Of a stretch of DNA of 64,000 nucleotides, positions 1-10,158 are shown piece by piece. The stretch is from NCBI GenBank assembly GCA_024449915.1, contig JAMZAV010000309.1, positions 124,001-188,000 on the forward strand. Direction: 5' to 3'. Under the pieces are notes generated by a model, which saw nothing but the letters and a program-made list of their open reading frames with translations, did no database searches and was not told the DNA's origin. How positions within the stretch are numbered: position 1 is the stretch's first letter; each line of letters begins with the position of its first letter. The DNA comes from Sweltsa coloradensis. Its lineage: Eukaryota > Arthropoda > Insecta > Plecoptera > Chloroperlidae. Position numbers and translations under genes: made by a program.

Positions 1-207
1 CCAGAATCCATAGAAATAAAGCTTTTAATATAAGATTTTTACGGTAAATAATAACAAATTAACAAGAAACAATAGAAACTTGACAACAATCACCTACAAT
101 GCGTAGGCAGCAAAACAAAGCACTTGCAAAAGTAAAGATATCTCACGCAAACTAAAAACTTAAAAAAGCTCATCCATCAACGCGGCGGGACTTTAGCGTT
201 TTCCTAG
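1..207 (+). mobile_element. Family A Helentron-like element, 3' part (A1)
   Basis: The window opens inside this copy, so only its 3' third is visible. It holds the family A tract running from CCAGAATCCATAGAAATAA through TCACCTACAATGCGTAGG to the subterminal GCTCATCCA, then the hairpin stem AACGC/GCGTT and the terminal TTTTCCTAG, followed by T. The body is nearly identical to the next copy, but the 3' tip is type I (GCGTTTTCCTAG) while that of the next copy is type II. No coding capacity. Confidence 0.8.
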
Positions 208-214
208 TATAATA

Positions 215-792
215 GTATGAGCGAAGCGAAGACTTCAATTTCACTGACCCCCAAAAAATTTAGCTCGGGTGTTTTTTTTTGTTTGTTTTTTTGTCTGTTT
301 GTTAACTCTCTACCAGGCAAACGGCATATCCGATCTTGATGAAAATTGGAGGGGACCTTCGAAATCTCTGAACTGAGAGGTGTATTGTTTTTGGGTACAA
401 TCGAAGAAATATTTCTCATGAATATCGTACTTTTACGATTTTTTTTCGATTTTTTGTGCGATATTTTCGTGCCATTTGGGCCAATTTTGACCAAACGGGT
501 GGGGCTAAAATGTTCATATTATAAAGGTTATGGTGATGTAGTACCTTTTAAAAGAAAAAGTTGAAAAAGTTAGCCAGAATCCATAGAAATAAAGCTTTTA
601 ATATAAGTTTTTACGGTAAATAATAACAATTGACAAGTAACAATAGAAACTTGACAACAATCACCTACAATGCGTAGGCGGCAAAACAAAGCACTTGCAA
701 AAGTATATATATCCACGCAAACTAAATTTTTTTTTTAAAAAAAAAGCTCATCCATCAACGCGACTAAAAAAAGCGTTTGCGAAGCTTCCTAG
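215..792 (+). mobile_element. Family A Helentron-like element (A2)
   Basis: Near full-length copy of about 580 bp, starting a few bases after A1, so the two lie head to tail. The 5' head is ATGAGCGAAGCGAAGACTTC, with the leading GG degraded to GT. It is followed by a T-rich stretch and the family tract GATCTTGATGAAAATTGGAG. The 3' side has GCTCATCCA, the AACGC/GCGTT hairpin and the longer type II tip GCGAAGCTTCCTAG, then T. Short open frames on both strands are incidental. Confidence 0.85.
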
Positions 793-1891
793 TAATCTGA
801 ATGTGACATATGTGTCGGGCACAGATAGACGCTCATTTCATTTGAGATCGCTCAATATTCCGCCGGAAACAACGTCAGGAGCAGATGCTCGCTGTTTTGA
901 GTTTTAAATCGCACGTGGAGCACGTTTATCTCGCCCGCCTTGATTGCGCGCACGTCTTGACGGGCACACTTGCTTACCTGACGCCCGGGGTAGCTCGCGG
1001 GTTAACTCGCAAGTCAAACATCAAAAGCGCTCGAACTGAGTAAACTCTCTAGATCCTGTAAAACTTTCAGTTTGGCTGCGAGTCACTGAAAATACAGGTT
1101 TCGGATCAAAGAGAACATGCTCCAACTTGAAGCATCCAAAACCAAAAAGAGCAACGAAAACATTGGGATACAAAACGAACTATGTAGTACTTTTAGAAGT
1201 AATTGGAGAAGGTTTGTTCAAGAGAAATAACATACTTTCCTCAAGGTAGTGCATAAACGGTTACATTGACCTTGACCTTTCAGTGAACTTTGTGAACCAT
1301 GACCGTTTCGGTGCGACTTATAGTTTGCAGACATCTTTTTACCGAGCAAGGTATTATAATACAGAAAGCTATACGTACATTATGGAACGAGTCAGGTATA
1401 ATAATATGGAAAGCTCTTGCTGTATTGTCGAACAAAAATTGACAATTCAAAATCAAAATTAAAACGGTTCAAGTCAAATATCAGGAAAATAGATATGAAT
1501 TTCCTTTCAACGGGTCAGGATAATAAGCTCGATCTATACTTACTGGCATCATGAAACTTTCTTTTAAAGTACTTAAGTATAATATGCAAAGCGCTTTACA
1601 TTACTGACATCTTGGAACTTCTTTTCAACGCATATTATTCAATAACACAACTGTAAAAAGAAAATGTAATTACAGGTATTGATAATTTGATTGATTTATT
1701 CATAAGTATGTTGTATAATATACAGTTACACTAACAATTACCAACGTACTAATCCATTAACATATTTAGTATCAAGTTTTAATTGTGGCATGCATACATT
1801 TAAAAATTACCAAAGCCTGTTATTTCCAAACTTCAAATATTTAATTGTAGTACAATTGTCACGCGATAGTAAAAACTAAAACAATGATACA

Positions 1892-1934
1892 AATAGGTAT
1901 TCGAATAGGTATTCAAATAGGTATTAATAGGTAT
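1892..1934. repeat. Short tandem repeat, AATAGGTATT units
   Basis: Four consecutive copies of AATAGGTATT with two-base spacers (CG, CA, none) starting at 1892, 1904, 1916 and 1926. This is a minisatellite-like array of about 12-bp period. Confidence 0.85.
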
Positions 1935-2933
1935 AGGTCGTGTGTTTTGTCAACCTACGACGACAGCAAAGAACATAGTTTGTGTTTGGGTTGTGGGTTC
2001 GAGGCTCCAATCGACAGACATACCACGTGGAACTTAACATAAATCTTTGGACATCCACATATTTACAAAGTCAGCGATAGTCAATTTACAATTTTTACTG
2101 TGGACATTCAATGGTAACTAATGGTATAAACATGAGTACACATGATGTATGATTCCTCTGCTTGACCACCGACGACACTGAATTCCGGGAGTTACAATCA
2201 TATAAGTTTCGTGTAACCTGTTAACAAAGCGTCACAGTTAAGAGTCTGCAATACCAGTGATTTTTTTCTGGAAGTTTTCCTGAAACCAGTTTGTATCGGA
2301 ATGTTACCAGTCTTTACACATGTTATGGTCGTGTATATGAAGTATTCTGTAGAGGCTAATTTTTTTAAACCACCACAAAAATCATTATAAATTAAATTGA
2401 TTTTTAGGATTTAGGATTTTTGTAAAGTCATTAAAATTGGTAAATTCCGGAATTTATTTTGTGCGTAATGCGCAATGATGTTTGGTAATCTATGACTATA
2501 GAAGAGTGACCATATCTTTGCTTTACAATAACGCAAAATTTCATCTCGATCGGATGACAACTGGAAGCAGAAAAAGTTCCCAAAAAAGTTCCAAATAGGT
2601 ATAGTTGACTCTTAAAAACTTGATACTTAATCAACGATTGTAATAAGAATCTGGATAATGGAATCGGCTGGTTGTGGTATTACATGCAACTTTGATACAA
2701 TAAGTGGTGGGTAAAAATATGTGATTTTAGCCTGAGCTGTAATTTGGCTAATTCGGATTGGTCACAAAAGATAATACGAAAATATCCGAACTTTGTAGCT
2801 AAGAATGTAATTTTTTTAAGGTTCCGTACTTTACAAATAGTTCATTTATTATATAATCGTTGTATGTTATTCTCTGAAGCGGTCTATGTCATCTAAGTTG
2901 TAAGTTTTCAGGAAAGACTAGGAAACGATATTT

Positions 2934-2958
2934 TCTCTCTCTCTCTCTCTCTCTCTCT
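2934..2958. repeat. (CT)n microsatellite
   Basis: About twelve uninterrupted CT dinucleotides. Simple repeat with no associated gene. Confidence 0.95.
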
Positions 2959-3877
2959 GTATCCTCATTTCTCGAAGTTGGTAAGTGACCTAATTCTCTT
3001 CCCATTCCAAAATTTTAAATGGTATACAAAGAAAACAATAACTTTGAAGTTTCATTTTATTACTTGCATTTTGCTTCTGTGAACAAAGTTCGATATTAAA
3101 CACGTACAAATTCATCATTAAATGGATATTTATGTATTTACTAATTAAAACCATCGAGCTATGCTGCCAGTAAAAGGCCAAAATGGTTATGTAGCATCAC
3201 AAGGTGCAAATTAAGCAGTTAAAGAACATGTATTTGGTAAAGTTAGTCGTGAAAAAATGAATTTGTATGTTTATGTATTAAACATGTATTATAATTCAAA
3301 TCATGAATAAATTAAATAATACATTCGTATTTAGAGTACACACTCAGTTAAGAATTGAGCTGCTAGCGAGCCACTGTGATTGTAATAGTTATTTTGCATA
3401 ACATGGAAAAAAATGTTATCTATTTTATTATTTTATGTGATTGTGTACTGTGCATTTTTTGGCATATTTTATTGAATGTAGTATATTGTTTCCACATATT
3501 TAAGCGAAGCATCTGACTAGCCGTTTTTTTAGGCTTTTTAAAAGAACAAATGGATACATAAGAATAATAGCACGTGCTTTTTTCCTACATGATAAATTAA
3601 GGCCAGGGAATTCGAGTCAGTTACGAGATAGGACGAGTAAAGAATAACCGAGAGCTTTGTCCACTGTCTTTATTTCGTGCTATAACTTAGTTCTGAACTG
3701 TGAGAATTATGTTTCTCTTGAGAATCACATATTAGCGACGAACACGTACAAACAAAACTTAAAGTACTTGTGTATTTAACGCATGAACGTACTGCATGCA
3801 ACGAACTATCTAAAGAACCTTGTACCGCAATTCTACTTTTTGATCGTAGTTAACTCTTGTTTCTATTGGCATATTTT

Positions 3878-4468
3878 CTAGTAAAAAGCTTCGCAAACGC
3901 TTTTTCAGGCGCGTTGTTGGATGAGCGTAATTTTTTTAAAAAGAAAAAAGCGAAAAATTGCGATTTTATGAGAAATAATTTTTCGATTACGCTCAAATTT
4001 ACCACGAAAAAATTATTACAATCGGATAAAGCATATAGGTGTTATAAGTCAAAGTAATTTAAAAAATCGGAAAAAATCTTAAAATTGCAACAATCATGAG
4101 AAATAATTTTTTAATTACGCTCAAATTACACACGAATGTATTAATTCATAAAATAAAGGTTCTGTGAAAAAATCATTACAATCGGATAAAGCATGTAGGT
4201 GTTTTCGTCCAAGAATTGTTTTAAAAATCGAAAAAATCGTAAAATTACGATTTTCATAAGAAACAATTTTTCGATTGCGCTCAAAAACGTGGAAGTTCTA
4301 AGTTCAGAGATTTCGAAGGCCTCCAGAAAATTTCATCGCAATTGGGGTATCGGTTTAGCCGGAATCGTGTGGACAAACACACAAAAATACAGAAAAAAAA
4401 GTAAAAAAAAAAACAATCCAGATTTTTTTCTTCAGTGTAGTAGAATGGAATCTTCGCTTCGCTCATCG
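3878..4468 (-). mobile_element. Family B Helentron-like element (B1)
   Basis: Reversed copy. On the plus strand it begins with the reverse complement of the 3' end (CTAG, AAGCTTCGCAAACGC, then the hairpin partner GCGTTGTTGGATGAGCGTAA) and ends with TCTTCGCTTCGCTCATCGAA, the complement of the 5' head. The interior has the B tract AAATCATTACAATCGGATAA repeated several times and the shared tract TCAGAGATTTCGAAGGC. The 3' tip is type II. The bases next to CTAG are altered (CTAGTAAAAAGC), so the left edge is good to a few bases. Confidence 0.8.
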
Positions 4469-4593
4469 AATTATATGAAAACAAATACGTCTGATCGTAA
4501 AATATACCATAACTGTCAAAACATAAGAAGACAAAATTTGTCACACTAAAAACGAAGCAACATTAATTTTGAGTAAACAAAAAAAATCGTTTG

Positions 4594-4800
4594 GAGCAGT
4601 ACTTTTATGGATTAATTGGCATTATGTTATTGAAGTGGTGAAATCCTAGGCCAATAGGTAGAGTTTTAGGCAAACATAATTATACATAAGCCAAAAGTGG
4701 GAAAATTTAACTAAAATTTAATTATTTGGATGATTAATTATTAAGTAATGAAAAATGTTTTTTCACATATTATTTACTCGTAAAATAAGTTTTCATTTGA
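4594..4800 (+). repeat. A+T-rich repeat, left half of interrupted unit
   Basis: Similar to 6530-6770: both contain TGGCATTATGTTA, AAGTGGT and a TTTTTTCA...ATTTGAT tract in the same order. The unit is cut after CATTTGA, and its continuation (CCAAGTCGACTATGTTG) resumes at about 6264 beyond the Penelope-like insertion. The intact second unit reads TTTGATACCAATGTCGAC across the corresponding position, which marks the pre-insertion site. Confidence 0.7.
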
Positions 4801-4838
4801 TTAGTATAAACAATAATTGGACTCATCATGTTCTTTTA

Positions 4839-5382
4839 TTAAATTAATATATTAAATTAAAGGTAAAGCAATATTTCGGGTACTTTCAGTACCCTTCAAA
4901 AGGCAACAAACCAAACAAAACATAAAACTCCGTCTCCCAGCCAAGGTCGACACATCTAACAAACACGGCCATCTTGATCTCAATAAAAAATACATATTCA
5001 AATAAAAAATAAAAATTATACCACAATCATGCCCACAATAGTTCTATGGCTTGGGGACAAACTCTTTCCAAATCGCCGGGAAATCAATGCTGGGAGCACT
5101 GATAACATCAGCAGCCACAGACATCAAGGCAGCCTCCTTCAGCCTCCGTCTATGCGAATTTGCTTCGTGTAGAATGATTGAAGCGTCATGCCAGTTCACA
5201 TAATGGTGATATTCATAGACGTGCTCCGCTAGTTTTGAGGAGTATACCTTGTGTTGTGCAACGTTGTTTTATGTTCCTTTAACCTGACTTCCAGAGGCCT
5301 CTTGGTTTCTCCAATGTAGATAGCACCACACTGACATGGAATTGAGTAAACTGCATTTTTCGACAATTGTGATACGTTCAAG
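4839..5382 (-). repeat. Left inverted arm of the Penelope-like element
   Basis: Reverse complement of 5715-6262. It carries the 3' half of the endonuclease frame and the 3' untranslated end on the minus strand, interrupted relative to the right arm by a small change near 5260. It joins the right copy abruptly at CAAGGG/TGTGATG. Confidence 0.9.
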
Positions 5383-5385
5383 GGT

Positions 5386-6057
5386 GTGATGAAATGTCTT
5401 TCTGTAAGAGCAACGTCTAACTGTTCTTCACCTGTTTTGTTGAACCAAGAACTGGCCTACTTGAATGATGCTTTCTGTGATAATGGATATCCAAGTCATC
5501 TGGTTCGAAAAATGATTACTCCAACTACAGATAGGACTACGGAAGTTTTGACAGACATTAGTCAAGTTCTAGATCCTCCAAAGATTAAAAAAACAGTTGT
5601 GCTGGATTACTACCCTAACTTGTCAGAAAAAATCAGACGTTTACTTTCTCCATTTGGAATACGAACAGTTTTTCAATCTTCCAGAACTTTAAAAAGTATA
5701 TTAACAAAAACCAAGCCCTTGAACGTATCACAATCGTCGAAAAATGCAGTTTACTCAATTCCATGTCAGTGTGGTGCTATCTACATTGGAGAAACCAAGA
5801 GGCCTCTGGAAGTCAGGTTAAAGGAACATAAAAACAACGTTGCACAACACAAGGTATACTCCTCAAAACTAGCGGAGCACGTCTATGAATATCACCATTA
5901 TGTGAACTGGCATGACGCTTCAATCATTCTACACGAAGCAAATTCGCATAGACGGAGGCTGAAGGAGGCTGCCTTGATGTCTGTGGCTGCTGATGTTATC
6001 AGTGCTCCCAGCATTGATTTCCCGGCGATTTGGAAAGAGTTTGTCCCCAAGCCATAG
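5386..6057 (+). CDS. Penelope-like element C-terminal fragment with GIY-YIG endonuclease
   Basis: A 223-residue frame. Residues 20-45 (ELAYLNDAFCDNGYP) match the end of the RT thumb region of Penelope-like elements. Residues about 73-110 (DYYPNLSEKIRRLLSPFGI, then TVFQSSRTLKSIL) are the linker typical of these proteins. Residues about 121-195 are the GIY-YIG nuclease: VYSIPC, then AIYIGETKR with the catalytic Arg in RPLEVRLKEH, the AEHV-YEYHHYVNW segment with its conserved His, and a late catalytic Glu in RRRLKEA. The family enzyme nicks target DNA for target-primed reverse transcription. The catalytic RT domain is absent. The frame starts just after the inverted-arm junction, so its Met is probably not a native start: this is a truncated copy and not an expressed host gene. 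The stop TAG follows VPKP. Confidence 0.85.
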   Translation: MMKCLSVRATSNCSSPVLLNQELAYLNDAFCDNGYPSHLVRKMITPTTDRTTEVLTDISQVLDPPKIKKTVVLDYYPNLSEKIRRLLSPFGIRTVFQSSRTLKSILTKTKPLNVSQSSKNAVYSIPCQCGAIYIGETKRPLEVRLKEHKNNVAQHKVYSSKLAEHVYEYHHYVNWHDASIILHEANSHRRRLKEAALMSVAADVISAPSIDFPAIWKEFVPKP

Positions 6058-6262
6058 AACTATTGTGGGCATGATTGTGGTATAATTTTTATTTTTTATT
6101 TGAATATGTATTTTTTATTGAGATCAAGATGGCCGTGTTTGTTAGATGTGTCGACCTTGGCTGGGAGACGGAGTTTTATGTTTTGTTTGGTTTGTTGCCT
6201 TTTGAAGGGTACTGAAAGTACCCGAAATATTGCTTTACCTTTAATTTAATATATTAATTTAA
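5715..6262 (+). repeat. Right arm of the Penelope-like element
   Basis: Contains the endonuclease end and about 200 bp of 3' untranslated sequence, including the hairpin motif GGGTACTGAAAGTACCCGAA. Mirror image of the left arm. Confidence 0.9.
6202..6228 (+). ncRNA. Hammerhead-ribozyme-like motif in the element's 3' end
   Basis: Reads TTGAAGG overlapping a perfect 6-bp hairpin (GGGTAC, loop TGAAA, GTACCC at 6207-6223), followed directly by GAAA. This is the order of the hammerhead core (CUGANGA, stem II, GAAA), which is known from the terminal repeats of Penelope-like elements. The CUGANGA box is degraded here (C to T, last A to G), so cleavage activity is unlikely. A mirror copy lies at about 4872-4900 on the minus strand. 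Confidence 0.4.
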
Positions 6263-6263
6263 T

Positions 6264-6850
6264 ACCCAAGTCGACTATGTTGTGTTTATTTTGTACATAA
6301 AAGTTAGATTTATGTGATTAATTGTCGTTAATTCAATTAATTCAATTATAATCGGAAAGTTAAAGGAACGCGATTTTGGGGCCATCACTTTTCTCTTTCA
6401 TTGTGTTTGTATTGTTTTTTTGATACACCAGTTGACTGTGGTTCGTTATTGTCAAACATTTACCCGAGATTGAACTAATTATTAATTTCATTAATCTATT
6501 TTTCTGTAAGCTGCAGGAGTTTTGTCTGGAGCCATAAAAATTTGGTTTTAATGGCATTATGTTAGTAAAGTGGTAGCATTTTATGGCATCGGTATAGTTT
6601 AAGGTATACATAAGTAAACATGAGTTAAAAGTTGTAAAATTTTACTAAAATGCAATTAATTGGATAATTAATTAATTAATTTGAAAATATTTTTTCATTT
6701 ATTTATTCTCTGTTACATAAGCTTTTATTTGATACCAATGTCGACTGTGTTGGCTCTTTTTTAGTTATTTGTTTAGAATTAATTAATTAATTTCATTAAT
6801 TCAATTAATAAGAAAGTTAAAGAAATTCAACTTGGAGCCATCGATTTTTG
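6264..6850 (+). repeat. A+T-rich repeat, right half of interrupted unit plus second unit
   Basis: Begins with the continuation of the 4594-4800 unit (CCAAGTCGACTATGTTG, TTAATTCAATTAAT, GGGGCCATCA) and then a second, uninterrupted unit (GGAGCCATAAAAATTTGG at 6530, TGTCGACTGTGTTGGC near 6745, GGAGCCATCG at 6836). Imperfect tandem satellite-like DNA, very rich in TTAATT. Confidence 0.65.
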
Positions 6851-8227
6851 GATTCCTTGTGATCATATTAGTAAATTCGCAAATTGTCATGCTTGCTTCA
6901 CGATTTGCACAATTTTTATATGTCCTGGAGCTTATGGTCTCCACTATACTAAAAATATGTAACAGAGCGATATCAATTTACTTGGTCAGCCTGTGGTCTC
7001 ATTGATCAAACACAACAAATGGTAATAATAATTATCATATTTTGTTACAACGAATGGTTTATCAAGGTTTAAGAAAAATAACAAAATAATCCTACACATT
7101 TAGTTTTCTCTTTTGATAATAGTGTTACTAACACATCCACGACTCTTTTGAGCGAATATTTATTTCCCTCGTTAGTAAAAGAGAAGCAAAACAAGCTTTT
7201 TCATTAACGCGCTTTAAATTAGACTTTGATATTTCACAACGGCTGTTTTTGGTTTTCATGACTCTAACGAAAACAAAAAGTAAAAAATATATTCTCGTTT
7301 GATCTAGTTCGTGATTGATGTCCCTGGTCCACATCTCGTGATATACGAGACCTCTCTCAGCGCGGTCATGGCAACACTGTTCAAACAATCAATCCAGTCA
7401 GCCAGACTCTTATGTGAAGAACACACAACTTTTATTGCTACCGCTTTTTAGAAGCAATTCGACAATGGGCGAGGATGAACAAGACGACCAGACGTGGTTT
7501 CGCTGAGATTGCAGAGTGGGATGGAAGTGATGAGAGTGGTTACGATTGAAAAGTGACAAAAGCGTTCTGTTTACAAACTATTATCTTTCAATCTATGTCA
7601 ATATTAGTTTTCACTTTGATATTCACTTCAGATCACATCTTATGCAGATCTGTATTTACCTGCTCAGTATTGTGTTACAATTTATTTAGAAGCTCAGTTT
7701 ATCTGCTGCTGTTGTTGTATGGGCTTTAAAACTCTTTCTTGACCAAGCACAGACAAAATTAACAAAACTATAAAATTAGTCTTTGTTTTGCTGATTCATC
7801 ACACAAACATACCAATTCGTATGATTCTGTTCGATTTCAACAATTTGCCACATTACCAACTTTATTATTTAAAGAATTAAATTCAATAAATTAATTCATC
7901 ACACAAACATTACCAAATTCGTATGATTTTGTTTTGATTTCAAAATTTGCTACAATTACCAACTTTATTGTTAAAGAAATCATTCATCCTTCCTTCAAAT
8001 TAATAAAAAATTTGAATACAAAATGGCAAAATTCTTATTGCCTATTTTATTTTACAAATTAAATCGTTTTCAATTTTTGACACAGAATCCGTTAAAAAAA
8101 CGTGTAGACCGCATAAATATTATCCAATATAAATGTACGATATAGCTGGACGTGCTCGAAACACTGGGACTTCCGGACTTGAACGTCCCGACTGGCATAT
8201 ATATATATAGTCATAACCAGGTTTATT
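6851..8227. other. Gene-free A+T-rich stretch
   Basis: No supported gene. Two imperfect direct repeats of about 90 bp (7790-7890 and 7893-7980) share TTCATCACACAAACAT and ACCAACTTTATT. A short minus-strand open frame at 7128-7388 has no recognisable features. Confidence 0.5.
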
Positions 8228-8806
8228 GGATGAGCGAAGCGAAAACTTCAATTTCACTGACCCCTCAAAAAATTTAGCTCCAATGTTTTTTTGTTTTTTG
8301 TTTTTTTGTATTTTTGTGTTTGTTTGCTCTCTACTAGGCAAACGGCGTATCCGATCTTGATGAAAATTAGATGGGACCTTCGAAATCTCTAAACTCAGAC
8401 CTGTATCGTTTTTGGGTACAATCGAAAAAATATTTCCCATGAATATCGTACTTTTACAATTTTTTTCGATTTTTAGTGCGATATTTTCGTGACATTTGGG
8501 CCGATTCTGACCAAACTGGTGGGCTACAACGTTCATATTTTGCATATTCATTAAGGTAATGGTTATATATTGCTTTTTGAAAGAAAAAGTTGAAAAAGTT
8601 AGCCAGAATCCATAGAATAAATGTTTTAATATGAGTTTTTTAGGTACATAATAGAAATTAACGAGTAACAATAGAAACTTGACAACAATCACCTACAATG
8701 CGTTCATTCAAAAAGCTCTTGCAAAAGTAAAGAGATCCCCCCAAAAAAACTTACAAAAAGCTCATCCATCAACGCGACTAAAAAAAGCGTTTGCGAAGCT
8801 TCCTTG
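8228..8806 (+). mobile_element. Family A Helentron-like element (A3)
   Basis: Complete copy of about 580 bp. The 5' flank is TATT, then GGATGAGCGAAGCGAAAACTTC. It ends with GCTCATCCATCAACGCG, the hairpin and the type II tip GCGAAGCTTCCTTG, where the terminal CTAG has become CTTG, then T. A minus-strand open frame crosses it by chance. Confidence 0.85.
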
Positions 8807-9040
8807 TGCTACCACAATACAACTGTAGGACTTGGAAGTCTTAGCATTGGACTTGCCACATACACTGAGAAATGTTTCGTTATATATGGAATTTTATATT
8901 TAAAAAATAAATGGCGTATCACTGTTAATAAAATATCACGGCTAATTGATTTATTTAAAAACAATTATTTAAAAAAATATAATAACGGATTACATGTTTT
9001 ATTTATCGGGTTGTTTCGTAGCAATGGTAGTGATATCTTT

Positions 9041-9080
9041 CTGTCGACGTTTCGAAGACCATGTTATCTTCTTCTTCAGG
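9041..9080 (-). ncRNA. Hammerhead-like motif, left arm
   Basis: On the minus strand: CTGAAGA (intact CUGANGA box), then the stem GAAGA with loop TAACATGG and TCTTC, then GAAACGTCGAC. Matches the hammerhead core order. I could not identify the cleavage site or stem I with confidence. Confidence 0.45.
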
Positions 9081-9373
9081 ACTTGAAATATGATATATGA
9101 AGTTTGTGAAATTCCCCTTGTTTCTTGTTATTGTTTTTTTCTATTGTTACTATTAAAGTTTTTTGATTGGTTAACCTAAATAAGCTTCCTAAATTCACTG
9201 TCAGATTATCATTTTCTAGACAACTTTCCTATTTCTAGCAATGATAATCTGACAGAGGATTAAGGAAGCTTATTTAGGTTAACCAATCAAAAAACTTTAA
9301 TACTAACAATAGAAAAAAAACAAGAACAAGAAACAAGAGAAATTCATAAACTTCATATATCATATTTCAAGTC

Positions 9374-9410
9374 CTGAATAAGAAGATAACATGGTCTTCG
9401 AAACGTCGAC
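9374..9410 (+). ncRNA. Hammerhead-like motif, right arm
   Basis: Mirror of the left-arm motif. Here the first box reads CTGAATA, a G-to-T change in an invariant position, while the stem (9382-9399) and GAAAC are intact. This arm is probably inactive. Confidence 0.4.
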
Positions 9411-9505
9411 AGAAAGATATCACTACCACCGCTACGAAACAACCCGATAAATAAAACATGTCATCAACGGGTAGCGAGACTTTTAAAAGTTTTAATAACG
9501 GATTA

Positions 9506-10158
9506 TTCGTCATTGACTATCAGAAAAAAATAATTGCTCGTTTACGATTTTTTTATTGATTTTGGTTACCATCAGAGTCTGTCGATAGAAACTCGTAATA
9601 CATAACACTTGTTGACATCACTATTCATGAAAAACACGCAACTCTCGATCGTTTCTCAAAACATTGTTACACGTACTTGTGGTGTGTGAGTTACGTCGTG
9701 ATTTGTTAACGCAAGTTAACCACATCTTGCTATTGTAGTATCCATAGGAATAACCAATATAAATAATGAATTGTATATATGAATATATTCCTACTAACAA
9801 ACAACCCACACTTCAGTGGGGGACTTTTATTTAAACCGGACCAAGCCTATCCACTCGGCGCTGACATCGACGCTCGAATATTATTATCTAAGTATTGGTA
9901 TTTGAAATTTGAAATAGCGATCAAGTGGTTGGGAACGATTCGCTTCGTTGCTAGGACGGCATCAAAGTCGCCATGTTTACACGTACAAAACGTTGCGTTA
10001 CTCTCACATTATCTAACGAACTAATGAGAAGAGTTACATCAGTTATGATGTATGGGATACTCACATAATTATATAATAAATTGAACCGACGACCTTTCAA
10101 ATCAGAGTCTATCTCAATTGGTTAACAAAACCTTCACACATCCAGAACGTTATTTATT
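9506..10158. other. Gene-free stretch with a degraded retroposon F copy
   Basis: No supported gene. The part 9808-9985 resembles the ends of repeat family F (listed separately). The remainder is A+T-rich unique sequence. Confidence 0.5.
9808..9985 (-). repeat. Repeat F, degraded copy (F1)
   Basis: Shares CAGTGGGGGACTTT, the ACCAAGCC block, the GACATCGACG block and CTTCGTTGCTAGGACGGC with the better copies at 36740-37045 and 48041-48345. The middle is replaced or diverged. No coding content. Confidence 0.65.

Larger units (their letters stand above)
793..3877. other. Gene-free unique sequence
   Basis: About 3 kb of A+T-rich sequence with no long open frame, no recognisable exon and no repeat-family member. 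It contains two simple repeats, listed separately. The part from about 800 to 1020 is more GC-rich but encodes nothing recognisable. Confidence 0.6.
4801..6263 (+). mobile_element. Penelope-like retroelement with inverted arms
   Basis: An insertion of about 1.46 kb defined by comparison with the uninterrupted neighbouring repeat. It consists of a short unpaired left tail, a minus-strand arm (about 4839-5382), a single-copy centre, and a plus-strand arm (about 5715-6262) that is the near-exact reverse complement of the left arm. The plus-strand arm and centre encode the C-terminal part of a Penelope-type protein ending in a GIY-YIG endonuclease. The reverse transcriptase core is missing, so the copy cannot be autonomous. 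Partial copies joined in inverted orientation are a known form of Penelope-like elements. Confidence 0.8.
8980..9505. mobile_element. Fold-back element with hammerhead-like arms and 13-bp flanking repeats
   Basis: Two arms of about 222 bp (8992-9213 and 9240-9461) are near-perfect reverse complements separated by about 26 bp. An unpaired tail follows the right arm to 9492. The direct repeat TAATAACGGATTA flanks the whole at 8980-8992 and 9493-9505, which fits a target-site duplication. Each arm carries, reading outward, CTGAAGA (CTGAATA in the right arm), a GAAGA/TCTTC stem and GAAACGTCGAC. The architecture (outward-facing arms, hammerhead-like motif, short unpaired tail) parallels the Penelope-like element at 4801-6263, so this is probably a non-coding derivative of such an element. 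Confidence 0.75.

Noticed and set aside
7430..7554. Minus-free plus-strand frame with QWARMNKTTRRGFAEIAEWD ending in an acidic tail
   Set aside because: Only about 40 codons, preceded by a stop, with no splice signals or family match that I could justify. Might be a transposase or exon remnant but not supportable.
8120..8692. 190-residue minus-strand open frame
   Set aside because: Lies almost wholly across non-coding element A3. The same reading appears in other A copies only as broken pieces.
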